This document shows positions 37,660 through 45,455 of a DNA stretch of 64,000 bases, piece by piece. The stretch spans positions 1 to 64,000 of the forward strand of contig NZ_JANYMP010000014.1 of assembly GCF_025061645.1 (NCBI RefSeq), in the 5' to 3' direction. Origin of the DNA: Umezawaea endophytica. GTDB taxonomy: Bacteria > Actinomycetota > Actinomycetes > Mycobacteriales > Pseudonocardiaceae. The notes below the pieces were generated by a model, which was given only the letters and a program-made list of their open reading frames with translations, made no database searches and was not told the DNA's origin. The first letter of the stretch is position 1; each line of letters starts with the position of its first letter. A program made the translations under genes and the position numbers.

Positions 37660-37700
37660 GAGCGCCCTCCGGTTCTGCTACGGTGAAACGGAGGGCACTC
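37660..37700. promoter_or_regulatory. 12-bp inverted repeat upstream of the aldo/keto reductase
   Basis: GAGCGCCCTCCG (37660-37671) and CGGAGGGCACTC (37689-37700) are complementary at 11 of 12 positions with a 17-bp centre that includes CTACGG. The element ends 24 bp before the GTG start. It could be an operator over the promoter or a leader hairpin. Confidence 0.55.
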
Positions 37701-37724
37701 CACCTAGGCGGAAGGGGTTTTCGC

Positions 37725-38600
37725 GTGGCTGACGAGGCACCTGGCGGGGTCGTTCGGTTCGGCGGACGGGACGTGGCCCGGATCGGGTTCGGGGCGATGC
37801 AGCTCGTGGAGGGGGCGGTCGAGCGGCGGGTCGCGGTCGACGTGCTGCGGCGGGCGGTCGAGGTGGGTGTGGGACACGTGGACACGGCCGGGTTCTACGG
37901 GGCCGGGGCGTGCAACGCGTTGATCCGCGAGGCGCTGTCGCCCTACCCGGACGGGCTGGTGCTGGTGAGCAAGGTCGGGGCCGAGCACGCCGGGGAGGCG
38001 GGGCTGGTGCCCGCGCAGCGGCCGGAGCAGTTGCGGGCCGGGGTGGAGGCCGATCTGGTGAGCCTGGGCGTGGAGCGGGTGGACGTGGTGAACCTGCGGC
38101 GGCTCGACGCGCCGCCCGGTCTGCTGGCGGAGGGCGCGCAGCGGGTCGACCTGGACAGCCAGGTGGCGGAGCTGGTGGCGTTGCGACAGGAGGGCAAGAT
38201 CGGCGCGATCGGGTTGAGCAACGTCGACGCCGAGCAGGTCCGTCGCGCGGCGCCCGCGGGAGTGGAGTGCGTGCAGAACGGCTACAACCTGCTCGACCGG
38301 TCCCACGAGGCGACGCTGGGGGTGTGCCGGGAGCACGGGATCGCGTGGGTGCCGTTCTTCCCGCTCGGGTCGGCGTTTCCCGGACTTCCCAGGGTGACGG
38401 GCAATCCCGAGGTCGTCGCGGTCGCGCGGGCGCTGGGGGTGACGCCCGCGCAGGTCGGGCTGGCGTGGCTGCTGACCCGCTCGCCGCGCACGCTGCTCAT
38501 CCCCGGCACGGCCGACCGCGCGCACCTGGAGCAGAACGTCGGCGCCGGGGCCGTGCGCCTGGACGCCGACGCGCTCGCCGTCCTGGACGCCGTGGCCTAG
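37725..38600 (+). CDS. Aldo/keto reductase
   Basis: This 291-residue TIM-barrel oxidoreductase has the AKR front R-I-G-F-G-A-M-Q-L and H-V-D-T-A-G-F-Y-G with catalytic Asp and Tyr. It also has V-L-V-S-K-V-G with the catalytic Lys, and Q-N-G-Y-N-L-L-D-R and I-P-G-T further on. The usual catalytic His segment (L-H-x-x-D) reads V-N-L-R-R-L-D, so the His is replaced. This is seen in some actinobacterial AKR groups. The GTG has GAAGGGG upstream. Its last codons are repeated in tandem downstream. Confidence 0.85.
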   Translation: MADEAPGGVVRFGGRDVARIGFGAMQLVEGAVERRVAVDVLRRAVEVGVGHVDTAGFYGAGACNALIREALSPYPDGLVLVSKVGAEHAGEAGLVPAQRPEQLRAGVEADLVSLGVERVDVVNLRRLDAPPGLLAEGAQRVDLDSQVAELVALRQEGKIGAIGLSNVDAEQVRRAAPAGVECVQNGYNLLDRSHEATLGVCREHGIAWVPFFPLGSAFPGLPRVTGNPEVVAVARALGVTPAQVGLAWLLTRSPRTLLIPGTADRAHLEQNVGAGAVRLDADALAVLDAVA

Positions 38601-38705
38601 CCGCCCGCTCGGGACCACCTGGGCCAGCGGAGGTTCGTGGACGCCGTGGCTTAGCCGCCTGCTCGGGACCACCCGCACGGCGACGGTTTCGTGGACGCCG
38701 TGCCC
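38584..38705 (+). repeat. 54-bp tandem repeat at the 3' end of the aldo/keto reductase gene
   Basis: The segment beginning TGGACGCCGTGG recurs at 38584, 38638 and 38692, a 54-bp period with two near-complete copies and a partial third. Copies share the stop region and GCTCGGGACCACC; their second halves have diverged. The third copy runs into the stop codon of the convergent SDR gene. Confidence 0.75.
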
Positions 38706-39436
38706 TAGAGGCCCCCGGCGACGCGCAGGACGGCGCCGGTGGTGAACGCGGCCTCCGGGCCGAGCAGCCACGCGATGGCCGAGGCGATGTCGTCGACCTC
38801 GCCCGCCCGCCGCAGCGGGATGATCTCGGCCATGCGGTCGGGGCGGTCGGGGTTGCCCGAGACGGCGTGGATGTCGGTGCGGATGGTGCCCGGCGCGACG
38901 CAGTTGACGCGGATGCCGCGCGGGCCCAGTTCCTTGGCCAGGCCGACGGTGAGGGCGTCGACGCCGGCTTTCGCGGCGGCGTAGTGGACGTACTCGCCGG
39001 GGCTGCCCAGGGTCGCCGCGGCCGAGGACACGTTGACGATGGCGCCGCCCTCGGTGAGGTCGCGGGCGGCGCGGCGCGCGCACAGCAGCGCGCCGAGGAG
39101 GTTGACGTCCAGGACGTGGCGCAGGTCCTCGACGCGCAGGTCGGCCAGCGGCCCGGCGGGGCTGGTGACGCCCGCGTTGTTGACCAGGCCGGTGATCGGG
39201 CCCAGGACGCTCGCGGCGGTGTCGAACAGCTCGTCGACGTCGCTCGGCGAGGTGGTGTCGACCCGGACGGCGACGGCCTGGCCGCCGTCGGCGCGGATGT
39301 CGCGGGCCAGCGCGTCGGCCTCGTGCAGGGCGCGGCGGTAGCCGATGGCGACGTGGTGGCCGCGGGCGGCGAGGGCGCGGACGGTGGCGGCGCCGATGCC
39401 GCGGCTGCCGCCGGTCACCACGGTGACGGGACTCAT
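38705..39436 (-). CDS. Short-chain dehydrogenase/reductase (FabG-like)
   Basis: This 243-residue classical SDR has T-G-G-S-R-G-I-G near residue 8, N-N-A-G-V around 87, the catalytic Ser in V-S-S-A-A-A and Y-A-A-A-K with Tyr and Lys near 150-155. A G-Y-R-R turn after strand 2 favours NADPH. The substrate is unknown. It converges on the aldo/keto reductase gene, with a 54-bp tandem repeat between them. The C-terminus V-A-G-G-L is typical. Confidence 0.85.
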   Translation of the reverse strand: MSPVTVVTGGSRGIGAATVRALAARGHHVAIGYRRALHEADALARDIRADGGQAVAVRVDTTSPSDVDELFDTAASVLGPITGLVNNAGVTSPAGPLADLRVEDLRHVLDVNLLGALLCARRAARDLTEGGAIVNVSSAAATLGSPGEYVHYAAAKAGVDALTVGLAKELGPRGIRVNCVAPGTIRTDIHAVSGNPDRPDRMAEIIPLRRAGEVDDIASAIAWLLGPEAAFTTGAVLRVAGGL

Positions 39437-39556
39437 GCGACGAGCCTAGAGATCGGCGGCGTGGAATCGCACGGGAGTGGGGTACCCGCAGCGCATGCGG
39501 CACCCCAGTGGAGATCCGGACCCGGCTTCACCCGTTCAGCCCTGTTGGGGCAGTCT

Positions 39557-40471
39557 GTGGCCGTGATCGAGCCGCGCTGCTCCGCGTTCTCCGCGGCCCT
39601 CGCCGAGCCCCAGTCCGGGACGGCCGCGACCGCGAGGGCGTGGGTGTGCCTGGAGCAGCCCGGCCCGTGGGGTCGCGACGCGCTGCTGGAGAGCCACCTC
39701 GACCCGGAGCTGGGCGCGGAGCTGGTCCGCCGCTCGTCCGGGACCGGGGTGCGGGTGCTGCTGATCCGCCGTCCGGGGACGCACCCCGACCGGCACGTCC
39801 CGCAACGCCGCCGCGTCTACCTGGCGAGCTGCGCGCCCGGCGCCTCGTGGCTGGAACGGGCGGACCTCACCGATCCCGAGGAGCTGCTCGAACTGGACTT
39901 CACCGCGCTCGGCCAGGGCCGGTCGACGGGCTTCGGCACGCCGGAGACCGGTCCGCTGCTGCTGGTGTGCACCAACGGCAAGCGCGACGTGTGCTGCGCG
40001 CTGGCCGGGCGGCCGATCGTCGCGGACCTGGCCGCGCGGCACGGCGACGCGGTGTGGGAGTGCACCCACACCGGCGGGCACCGGTTCTCCCCCACCGGGG
40101 TGCTGCTGCCCTCCGGGTACCTCTACGGGCGGCTGGACACCGGGTTCGCCGAGGAGCTGCTGGCGGCCCGCGCCGTGGTCGTGGACCGCTGCCGGGGCCG
40201 CTCGTACTGGTCGAAGGCGGGTCAGGTCGCGGAGGTCGCGGTGCGGGCCCGGCTGGGGGAACGCGGTGACGCGCTGGTGGTGGAGCCGGAACGGCGGCAC
40301 GACGCGACCACGTGGACGGTGCTGGTGCGCCACGCCGACGGCCGGGAGTGGCAGGTGTCGGTGACCGAGCGGGCCCTGCCGCCCGCGCGGCCGACCGGGT
40401 GCGGCAAGGAGCCCGCCATCCCGACCGCGCTGGTCGTGACGGCGGTGGATCAGCTCGTGCCGGTGGCCTGA
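39557..40471 (+). CDS. Sucrase/ferredoxin-like thioredoxin-fold Fe-S protein
   Basis: This protein of about 304 residues matches the Suc_Fer-like family: C-T-N-G-K-R-D-V-C-C around residue 140, then W-E-C-T-H-T-G-G-H-R-F-S-P-T with further Cys and His ligands for a probable [2Fe-2S] cluster. Its electron-transfer partner is unknown. GTG 39557 or 39563 may start it. The 3' end overlaps the convergent TetR gene by 22 bp. Confidence 0.8.
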   Translation: MAVIEPRCSAFSAALAEPQSGTAATARAWVCLEQPGPWGRDALLESHLDPELGAELVRRSSGTGVRVLLIRRPGTHPDRHVPQRRRVYLASCAPGASWLERADLTDPEELLELDFTALGQGRSTGFGTPETGPLLLVCTNGKRDVCCALAGRPIVADLAARHGDAVWECTHTGGHRFSPTGVLLPSGYLYGRLDTGFAEELLAARAVVVDRCRGRSYWSKAGQVAEVAVRARLGERGDALVVEPERRHDATTWTVLVRHADGREWQVSVTERALPPARPTGCGKEPAIPTALVVTAVDQLVPVA

Positions 40472-41070
40472 ACGTCCGACCGGCCGGGGACCGCGCGCGG
40501 CACGGCGGCGGAGAACAGGCCCAGGCCCAGCGCGTACGGGTCGTCCAGGCCGACCTCGCGCAGCGCGTCACCCGGCAGCGCGAGCAGCGAGATCGCGACC
40601 CCGAGGAAGTAGGCGTCGAGCAGGCCCGCGTCACGGGCCGTGCTCGGCAGCCCGGCGGTGCGGTGCAGCTCCGCGCCCGCCTCGGCGTTGGCCACGGCCA
40701 TCCGGCTCAGCGCCTCCCGCACACCGGGCCTGCGCACGGCCTCCAGGTACAGCTCCAGCATCGCGAGCACGTGCGTCGGGTCGTCGGCGACCGCGCGCCG
40801 CAGCAGCGCCGGGTACAGCTCGGCGACGTCGGTGGCGGTCACGTCGGCGGGGGTGGTGTCGCGCAGCCTGCGCACGGCGGCGACGTGCAGCTCGGTCATC
40901 CGGTTCGCGGCGGCCTGGAGCAGCGTTTCCCTGGTGGGGAAGTAGTTCTTGGTCGTGCCCAGCGGCACCTCGGCGCGGCGGTCGACCGCTCGGTGGGTGA
41001 GGCCCCGGCCGCCGTCGGTGGCCAGCACCGAGATGGCCGTATCGCACAGCAGTTCACGACGGAGCGTCAC
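40450..41070 (-). CDS. TetR-family regulator
   Basis: This 206-residue protein has a TetR HTH near residues 8-50 (G-R-G-L-T-H-R-A-V-D-R-R-A-E-V-P-L-G-T-T-K-N-Y-F) and a helical C-terminal domain. It overlaps the sucrase/ferredoxin-like gene at its 3' end and the zinc-ribbon gene at its 5' end (17 bp). The latter suggests co-transcription with the zinc-ribbon protein. The ligand is unknown. Confidence 0.8.
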   Translation of the reverse strand: MTLRRELLCDTAISVLATDGGRGLTHRAVDRRAEVPLGTTKNYFPTRETLLQAAANRMTELHVAAVRRLRDTTPADVTATDVAELYPALLRRAVADDPTHVLAMLELYLEAVRRPGVREALSRMAVANAEAGAELHRTAGLPSTARDAGLLDAYFLGVAISLLALPGDALREVGLDDPYALGLGLFSAAVPRAVPGRSDVQATGTS

Positions 41071-41284
41071 AATTTCGGACGATACTGGTTCCTTCGGGTG
41101 AGCGCAGCGCCGGGGTGGATCTTGACGCGCCCACGGCGGTCACCAACCGCCCCCCTTGCAGCACGAGCCAGCCGCCGCACACGCACCGCTGGTAGCGCAC
41201 CTGCCCCGCGCCGCTGCGGTGCGCGGAGGCGGGGGTGGTGGGGTCGTCGACGGGCCAGCCGCAGGAGGGGCAGTTGGTGTTCAC
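41054..41284 (-). CDS. Small zinc-ribbon-like protein
   Basis: This 76-residue protein carries C-P-S-C-G near the N-terminus and C-V-C-G-G about 28 residues later, a zinc-ribbon-type four-Cys arrangement, with a disordered C-terminus. The GTG start lies only 25 bp from the divergent CGNR gene start, and no clear ribosome site is present. Its transcript would have almost no leader. The function is unknown. Confidence 0.5.
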   Translation of the reverse strand: MNTNCPSCGWPVDDPTTPASAHRSGAGQVRYQRCVCGGWLVLQGGRLVTAVGASRSTPALRSPEGTSIVRNCDAPS

Positions 41285-41309
41285 GCCCCCAGCGTGCTGT
41301 CATGGTTCA

Positions 41310-41828
41310 GTGCACTTCAACCCTTACGGCGGGCTGGCGGCGGAACTCGCCGTGATGCTCGTCAACGCCGGACCCGACCTGACCCCGGACCGGCTGCTCG
41401 ACCTGCTGCGCGACCGCGACTACCGGCCCGCCGGGACGTGCAGCGACGCGGAACTGGCCGAGCTCACGGCGTGGGCGCGCCGGTTGGAGGAGGTGTTCGC
41501 CGGGACCGTGGACCGGGTGCCCGCGCTCAACGCCCTGCTGGCGGAGTCCGCGACGCAGCCCTACATCTCCGAGCACCACGGGCGCGCGCCGCACCTGCAC
41601 TTCGCCCGCGAGGACGGCCCGATGGTGGCCCGGCTCAAGGCCTACACCGCCTCCGGGCTCGCGCACGCGTTCTGCCAGGACCCCGACCGGGTCGGCCGCT
41701 GCGACCGCGAGGGCTGCGGGGTCGTCTACGTCGACACCTCCCGCAACGGCCGCCGCCGCTTCTGCTCCACCCGCTGCTCCAACCGCGTGCACGTGGCCGA
41801 GCACCGGCGGACCCGCGCGCTCGTGTGA
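41310..41828 (+). CDS. CGNR zinc-finger/ABATE-domain protein
   Basis: This 172-residue protein has an ABATE-like helical domain (about residues 1-115). A CGNR zinc finger near 130-165 follows: C-D-R-E-G-C-G-V-V-Y-V-D-T-S-R-N-G-R-R-R-F-C-S-T-R-C-x-N-R. The pattern indicates a DNA-binding stress-type regulator of actinobacteria. The start GTG lacks a Shine-Dalgarno sequence, and the divergent neighbour starts 25 bp away, so a leaderless transcript is likely. Confidence 0.85.
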   Translation: MHFNPYGGLAAELAVMLVNAGPDLTPDRLLDLLRDRDYRPAGTCSDAELAELTAWARRLEEVFAGTVDRVPALNALLAESATQPYISEHHGRAPHLHFAREDGPMVARLKAYTASGLAHAFCQDPDRVGRCDREGCGVVYVDTSRNGRRRFCSTRCSNRVHVAEHRRTRALV

Positions 41829-41831
41829 GCC

Positions 41832-42449
41832 TCAGCCCTTCGCGCGCAGTTCGGTGAGCAGCCCGTACACCGTGGAGCGCGACACCCGCAGCGCTTGGGC
41901 GACGACGGGGGCGGCGCGGCGGACGGCGAACACCCGCGCCTCGTCCAGCGCGCGCAGGACGGCGAGCCGGTCCTGGCGGGTCATCCGGTCCACCGACCGT
42001 CCGGTGGACCGCACGTGGGTGCCGATCACGTGGTCGACGCGCTGCGACCAGTCGGCCTCGAACAGCGGCTCGGGCGGCGGGGTGGTGGGGGCGCCGAACG
42101 CGGACAGGACGGCGGCGGCCCGTTCCAGGGGGGTGCGGTCGAGGTTGACGCACAGCACCACCGACGGCGTGCCGTCGTCGTCGCGCAGCACGGCGCTGAC
42201 CGAGGACAGGCGGCGGCCGTCGGCGAGCAGCTTCTCGTAGGGGCCGTAGACGTCGCGGTCGGTCGGGTCGAGCCGGTCCAGGTCGCCCAGCGCCGACGGG
42301 TCGCCGGGGCCGCGCGCGGTCAGCGGGTTCCAGACCTCCAGCACCCGGTCGGTGGCCGGGTCGTGCAGGACGACCTCGGCGTACGGGCCGAGCAGCAGGG
42401 TCACGGCCCGGCACACCGGTTCCCACCTGAGCACACGCGGATCTCGCAT
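41832..42449 (-). CDS. YheO-like PAS/HTH regulator
   Basis: This 205-residue regulator has an N-terminal YheO-like PAS domain (about 10-115; L-L-G-P-Y-A-E-V-V-L-H-D opening) and a C-terminal HTH (about 160-205; V-V-A-Q-A-L-R-V-S-R-S-T-V-Y-G-L-L). Homologues sense small ligands and often control amino-acid or nucleobase genes. A 31-bp inverted repeat ends 5 bp before its ATG and is probably its own operator. It converges on the CGNR gene, 3 bp apart. Confidence 0.85.
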   Translation of the reverse strand: MRDPRVLRWEPVCRAVTLLLGPYAEVVLHDPATDRVLEVWNPLTARGPGDPSALGDLDRLDPTDRDVYGPYEKLLADGRRLSSVSAVLRDDDGTPSVVLCVNLDRTPLERAAAVLSAFGAPTTPPPEPLFEADWSQRVDHVIGTHVRSTGRSVDRMTRQDRLAVLRALDEARVFAVRRAAPVVAQALRVSRSTVYGLLTELRAKG

Positions 42450-42453
42450 GCCC

Positions 42454-42484
42454 GGACTTTACGTCCAGGCTGGACGAAAAGTCC
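42454..42484. promoter_or_regulatory. 31-bp inverted repeat abutting the YheO-like start codon
   Basis: Two 14-bp arms, GGACTTTACGTCCA and TGGACGAAAAGTCC, are complementary at 13 positions around a 3-bp centre. The element lies between the pentapeptide-repeat gene stop and the regulator ATG (5 bp away). It may be an autoregulatory operator, a translation-blocking hairpin or a terminator. Confidence 0.65.
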
Positions 42485-43398
42485 TAGGCGGGGCCGGGTT
42501 CGGCCGCCAGCGGCGGCACCCGGCGGCCGAACAGGGTGCCGTCGAAGCTGGCGTCGTCGGCGTACAGGGCGTCGTTGACGTCGGTGCGGCCCCGGAACCA
42601 GGTGTGGTCGAAGTGGGCGTCCTTGCCGAACACCGTGCCGGTGAAGTAGGCGCGGCCACCGAAGCGGACCCGGCGGAACCCGGCGCTGTCGGCGAACTCC
42701 GCCCGGCTGAACACCGCCCGCCCGGAGAACCGGGAGTGGCTGAACGTGGCCTCGGCGGTCACGCGCATCCCGTCGAAGGTGGCGTTGCCGGTGAAGCGGG
42801 CGCCGCGGAAGGACGCGGACCGGGCGAACAGGGCGTCGTCGAAGCGGACCAGCCGCCCGAAGCGGGCCCCGTCGAACTCGGCGTCGCCGGTGACCGTGAC
42901 GGCGTCGAACCGGCTCGTGCCGAGCAGTTCGGCGCGCGCGAACCCCGCCGCGCGCACCCGGCAGCCGCGCAGGTCGAGGTCGACCAGGGTCGCGTCGTCG
43001 AACCGCAGGCTCATCCCGGCCCAGAAGTCCGGGCCCGGCCGCAGGTGCCGCACGAGCGCGTCCTGGAGGGTGTGCCGCCACTGCTCGTCCACGCCGAGCT
43101 CCACCCCGCCGCGCAGGCCAGCGCAGATGGAGGTCACGATGTCCTGCCGCAGCCGCGACTTCTCCTGGCCCATCGCCTCCAGCGCCCGCAGCCCCTCCAC
43201 GTCGCCGTCGCGGAGCCTGCGGTGCGCCTCCCGCCACGCCGACAGGTGCCGGTCGGCCTCGCCGCCGGTGCGCCTGCGGGCGTGGTCGTCGAGCAGGGTG
43301 TCGGCCTTGCCCTGGCGGTAGTGGCGGACGGCGATCACGAGCGCCACCACGCCGAAGAACAGCGCGGTGAGCCAGGTCGAGGACATGCCTCGCATCAT
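42484..43398 (-). CDS. Membrane-anchored pentapeptide-repeat-like protein
   Basis: This 304-residue protein has an N-terminal membrane helix (W-L-T-A-L-F-F-G-V-V-A-L-V-I-A-V). A charged helical region (about 30-110) and about 150 residues of A-x-F-type pentapeptide/right-handed beta-helix repeats follow (for example A-R-F-T-G-N-A-T-F-D-G-M-R). Such repeats make protein- or DNA-mimic surfaces; the partner is unknown. Starts at 43398 or 43386 (second Met) are both possible. Confidence 0.75.
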   Translation of the reverse strand: MMRGMSSTWLTALFFGVVALVIAVRHYRQGKADTLLDDHARRRTGGEADRHLSAWREAHRRLRDGDVEGLRALEAMGQEKSRLRQDIVTSICAGLRGGVELGVDEQWRHTLQDALVRHLRPGPDFWAGMSLRFDDATLVDLDLRGCRVRAAGFARAELLGTSRFDAVTVTGDAEFDGARFGRLVRFDDALFARSASFRGARFTGNATFDGMRVTAEATFSHSRFSGRAVFSRAEFADSAGFRRVRFGGRAYFTGTVFGKDAHFDHTWFRGRTDVNDALYADDASFDGTLFGRRVPPLAAEPGPA

Positions 43399-43519
43399 CC
43401 ACGATCCGCGGCCCTACGTCGTGGGGTGTACCCGTGATCACCGCTTCCCGCCCGACGCGGCGGACGCCCGCCGCGGTGAGGATGGAGCGGGTACACGCCG
43501 GTCGTCGCGGGAGGAAGCC

Positions 43520-43891
43520 ATGGGTGTCGAACCGAGTCCGGTGCGGGCGTCGGACGCCGACCGGGAGGCGGTGGTCGCGCGGCTGACGGCGGCCGTGGGC
43601 GAGGGCACGCTCACGCTGGCCGAGGTCGAGGAGCGGCAGGTGACCGCCTACGCCGCCCGGTTCCGCCACGAACTGCCGCCGCTGACCGCGGACCTGCCCG
43701 CCCCGCCCGCGCCGGTCGCCCGCCGGGAGCGGGCCCCGGTGCGGGCGTTCGTGCCCGCCGCGGCGCTGCTGCTGGTGGTGCTGTGGATCATCTCCCCGGT
43801 CCCGTTCTTCTGGCCGGTGTTCCCGCTGGCGTTCATCGCGGTGCGGGTGTCCGCAGCGAGCCGACACCGGAGATGGCGCACGGGCACCTAG
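43520..43891 (+). CDS. DUF1707 membrane protein
   Basis: This 123-residue actinobacterial protein opens with the DUF1707 segment (V-R-A-S-D-A-D-R-E-A-V-V-A-R-L...E-G-T-L-T-L-A-E-V-E-E-R), a helical SHOCT-like domain. A hydrophobic hairpin of two membrane helices (about 77-110) follows. ATG with GGGAGGAAG upstream is clear. The role is unknown. It is 10 bp upstream of the amidase gene and may be co-transcribed. Confidence 0.8.
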   Translation: MGVEPSPVRASDADREAVVARLTAAVGEGTLTLAEVEERQVTAYAARFRHELPPLTADLPAPPAPVARRERAPVRAFVPAAALLLVVLWIISPVPFFWPVFPLAFIAVRVSAASRHRRWRTGT

Positions 43892-43901
43892 GGTTCGGGG
43901 C

Positions 43902-45305
43902 ATGGACCTGACCGAGGTGTGCTTCGCCGGGGCGGCGCGCCAAGCCGAACTGCTGCGTTCGGGCGAGCTGACCTCCCGCGAGCTCGTCGCCGAGTGCCTG
44001 CGCCGCATCCACCGGCACGACCGGGAGGTCAACGCGTTCCGGGCGGTGTTCGACACCGCCGCGCTCGCCGAGGCCGACGCCGCCGACGCGCGCCGCGCCG
44101 CGGGCGGGGACGCGGCGCTGCTGGGGGTGCCGATCGCGGTCAAGGAGGAGTTCGCCATCGCCGGGGTCCCCACCACGAAGGGCACCGACGCCGTCGACAC
44201 CCCCGCCGCGCGCGACAGCGAGGTCGTGGCCCGGCTGCGCGCGGCGGGCGCGGTGATCGTGGGCAGCACCCGCATGCCGGAACTGGGGTTGTGGCCGTAC
44301 ACGGAGAGCTCGTGGGCCGGGGTGACCCGCAACCCGTGGTCGCACGACCACTCCCCCGGCGGCTCCAGCGGCGGGTCGGCCGCCGCGGTGGCGGCCGGGT
44401 TCGTCGGCGGCGCCATCGCCTCTGACGGCGCCGGGTCCATCCGCATCCCGGCCGCGTGCACGGGCCTCTACGGCCTCAAACCGCAACGCGGCCGCGTCTC
44501 GCTCGCCCCGGAGGACCAGGTGTGGACGGGTCTGGTCGCCGCGGGCCCGATCACCCGGCACGTGCGCGACTGGGCGTTGATCGCCGACCAGATCAGCGAC
44601 TCCAACGGCCCCGCCCACCCGCCGCGCAGCAGCTTCACCGCCGCGGCCGCCGCCGATCCCGGCAGGCTGCGGATCGCGGTGTCGCTGCGCCCCTGGGGGC
44701 CGGGCATCCCCCTGACCCAGGAGGTCCGCGACGTCGTCCTGGACACCGCCAGCCTGCTCGGCGACCTCGGCCACGACGTGGTGCGGATGGACCCGGAGTT
44801 CAACGACGTCGCCGGGTCGACCGCGTTCGCCGCCCGCTACCTGCACTGCGCCGCGATCAGCCGCGCCGGCGTGGAACACCCCTCGCGCCTGGACCACCGC
44901 ACCCGGCAGGTCGCCGCGCTCGGCCGCAGGCTCCCGGCGGGGCTGGTGCGCAAGGTCATCGACCAGGGCGAACGGCTCACCACCCACGCCAACCGGATCT
45001 TCACCGGCTGCGACCTGCTCCTGACCCCGGCGCTGACCCGCCCGCCGCTGCGGATCGGCGAGTGGTCGCGCTGGTCCACCATCCGCGCGCTGCTCGCGGC
45101 CTCGCGGATGACGACGTTCCTGCCGCTGTGGAACATCACCGGCAACCCGGCCGCCGCCGTCCCCGCGGGCCACACCCGCGACGGGCTGCCGCTGGCCGTG
45201 CAGCTCGTCGGCCGCCCCCACGACGAGTGCACCGTGCTGTCGGTGTCGGGCCAACTGGAACGCGCCCGCCCGTGGGCCGACCGCAGACCACCCGCGTTCG
45301 CCTGA
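43902..45305 (+). CDS. Amidase-signature-family hydrolase
   Basis: This 467-residue enzyme carries the amidase Ser-cisSer-Lys triad: Lys in P-I-A-V-K-E-E-F, the glycine/serine loop S-P-G-G-S-S-G-G-S-A-A-A-V-A, and the nucleophile region S-D-G-A-G-S-I-R-I-P-A-A. It hydrolyses an amide or ester bond; the substrate is not predictable. No signal peptide is visible, so it should be cytoplasmic. It follows the DUF1707 gene closely. Confidence 0.9.
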   Translation: MDLTEVCFAGAARQAELLRSGELTSRELVAECLRRIHRHDREVNAFRAVFDTAALAEADAADARRAAGGDAALLGVPIAVKEEFAIAGVPTTKGTDAVDTPAARDSEVVARLRAAGAVIVGSTRMPELGLWPYTESSWAGVTRNPWSHDHSPGGSSGGSAAAVAAGFVGGAIASDGAGSIRIPAACTGLYGLKPQRGRVSLAPEDQVWTGLVAAGPITRHVRDWALIADQISDSNGPAHPPRSSFTAAAAADPGRLRIAVSLRPWGPGIPLTQEVRDVVLDTASLLGDLGHDVVRMDPEFNDVAGSTAFAARYLHCAAISRAGVEHPSRLDHRTRQVAALGRRLPAGLVRKVIDQGERLTTHANRIFTGCDLLLTPALTRPPLRIGEWSRWSTIRALLAASRMTTFLPLWNITGNPAAAVPAGHTRDGLPLAVQLVGRPHDECTVLSVSGQLERARPWADRRPPAFA

Positions 45306-45455
45306 CACCCGGTCGCCGCCGGCCGAGCAAACCCGGCACGTGATCGATCAAGTTGCTTCTCGCCACACCACGACCGAGTGCCGTTGACGAGCAACGCGTG
45401 ATCCTCGGGCGCGTCCTGGGTAACAGGGGGGAAGAACCCAGAGGGAGGGTCCAGG

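Larger units (their letters stand above)
37069..37724. other. 656-bp G-skewed intergenic region without a supported gene
   Basis: No convincing coding frame is present. The plus strand is strongly G-rich. The region holds an imperfect internal duplication (37256-37351 versus 37399-37483) and, just before the aldo/keto reductase gene, a 12-bp inverted repeat. The promoters of the divergent methyltransferase and reductase genes must lie here. Confidence 0.55.

Noticed and set aside
38584-38705. Possible CRISPR array
   Set aside because: Only two and a half copies at a 54-bp period, part of a gene end, no constant short repeat with variable spacers, no cas genes.
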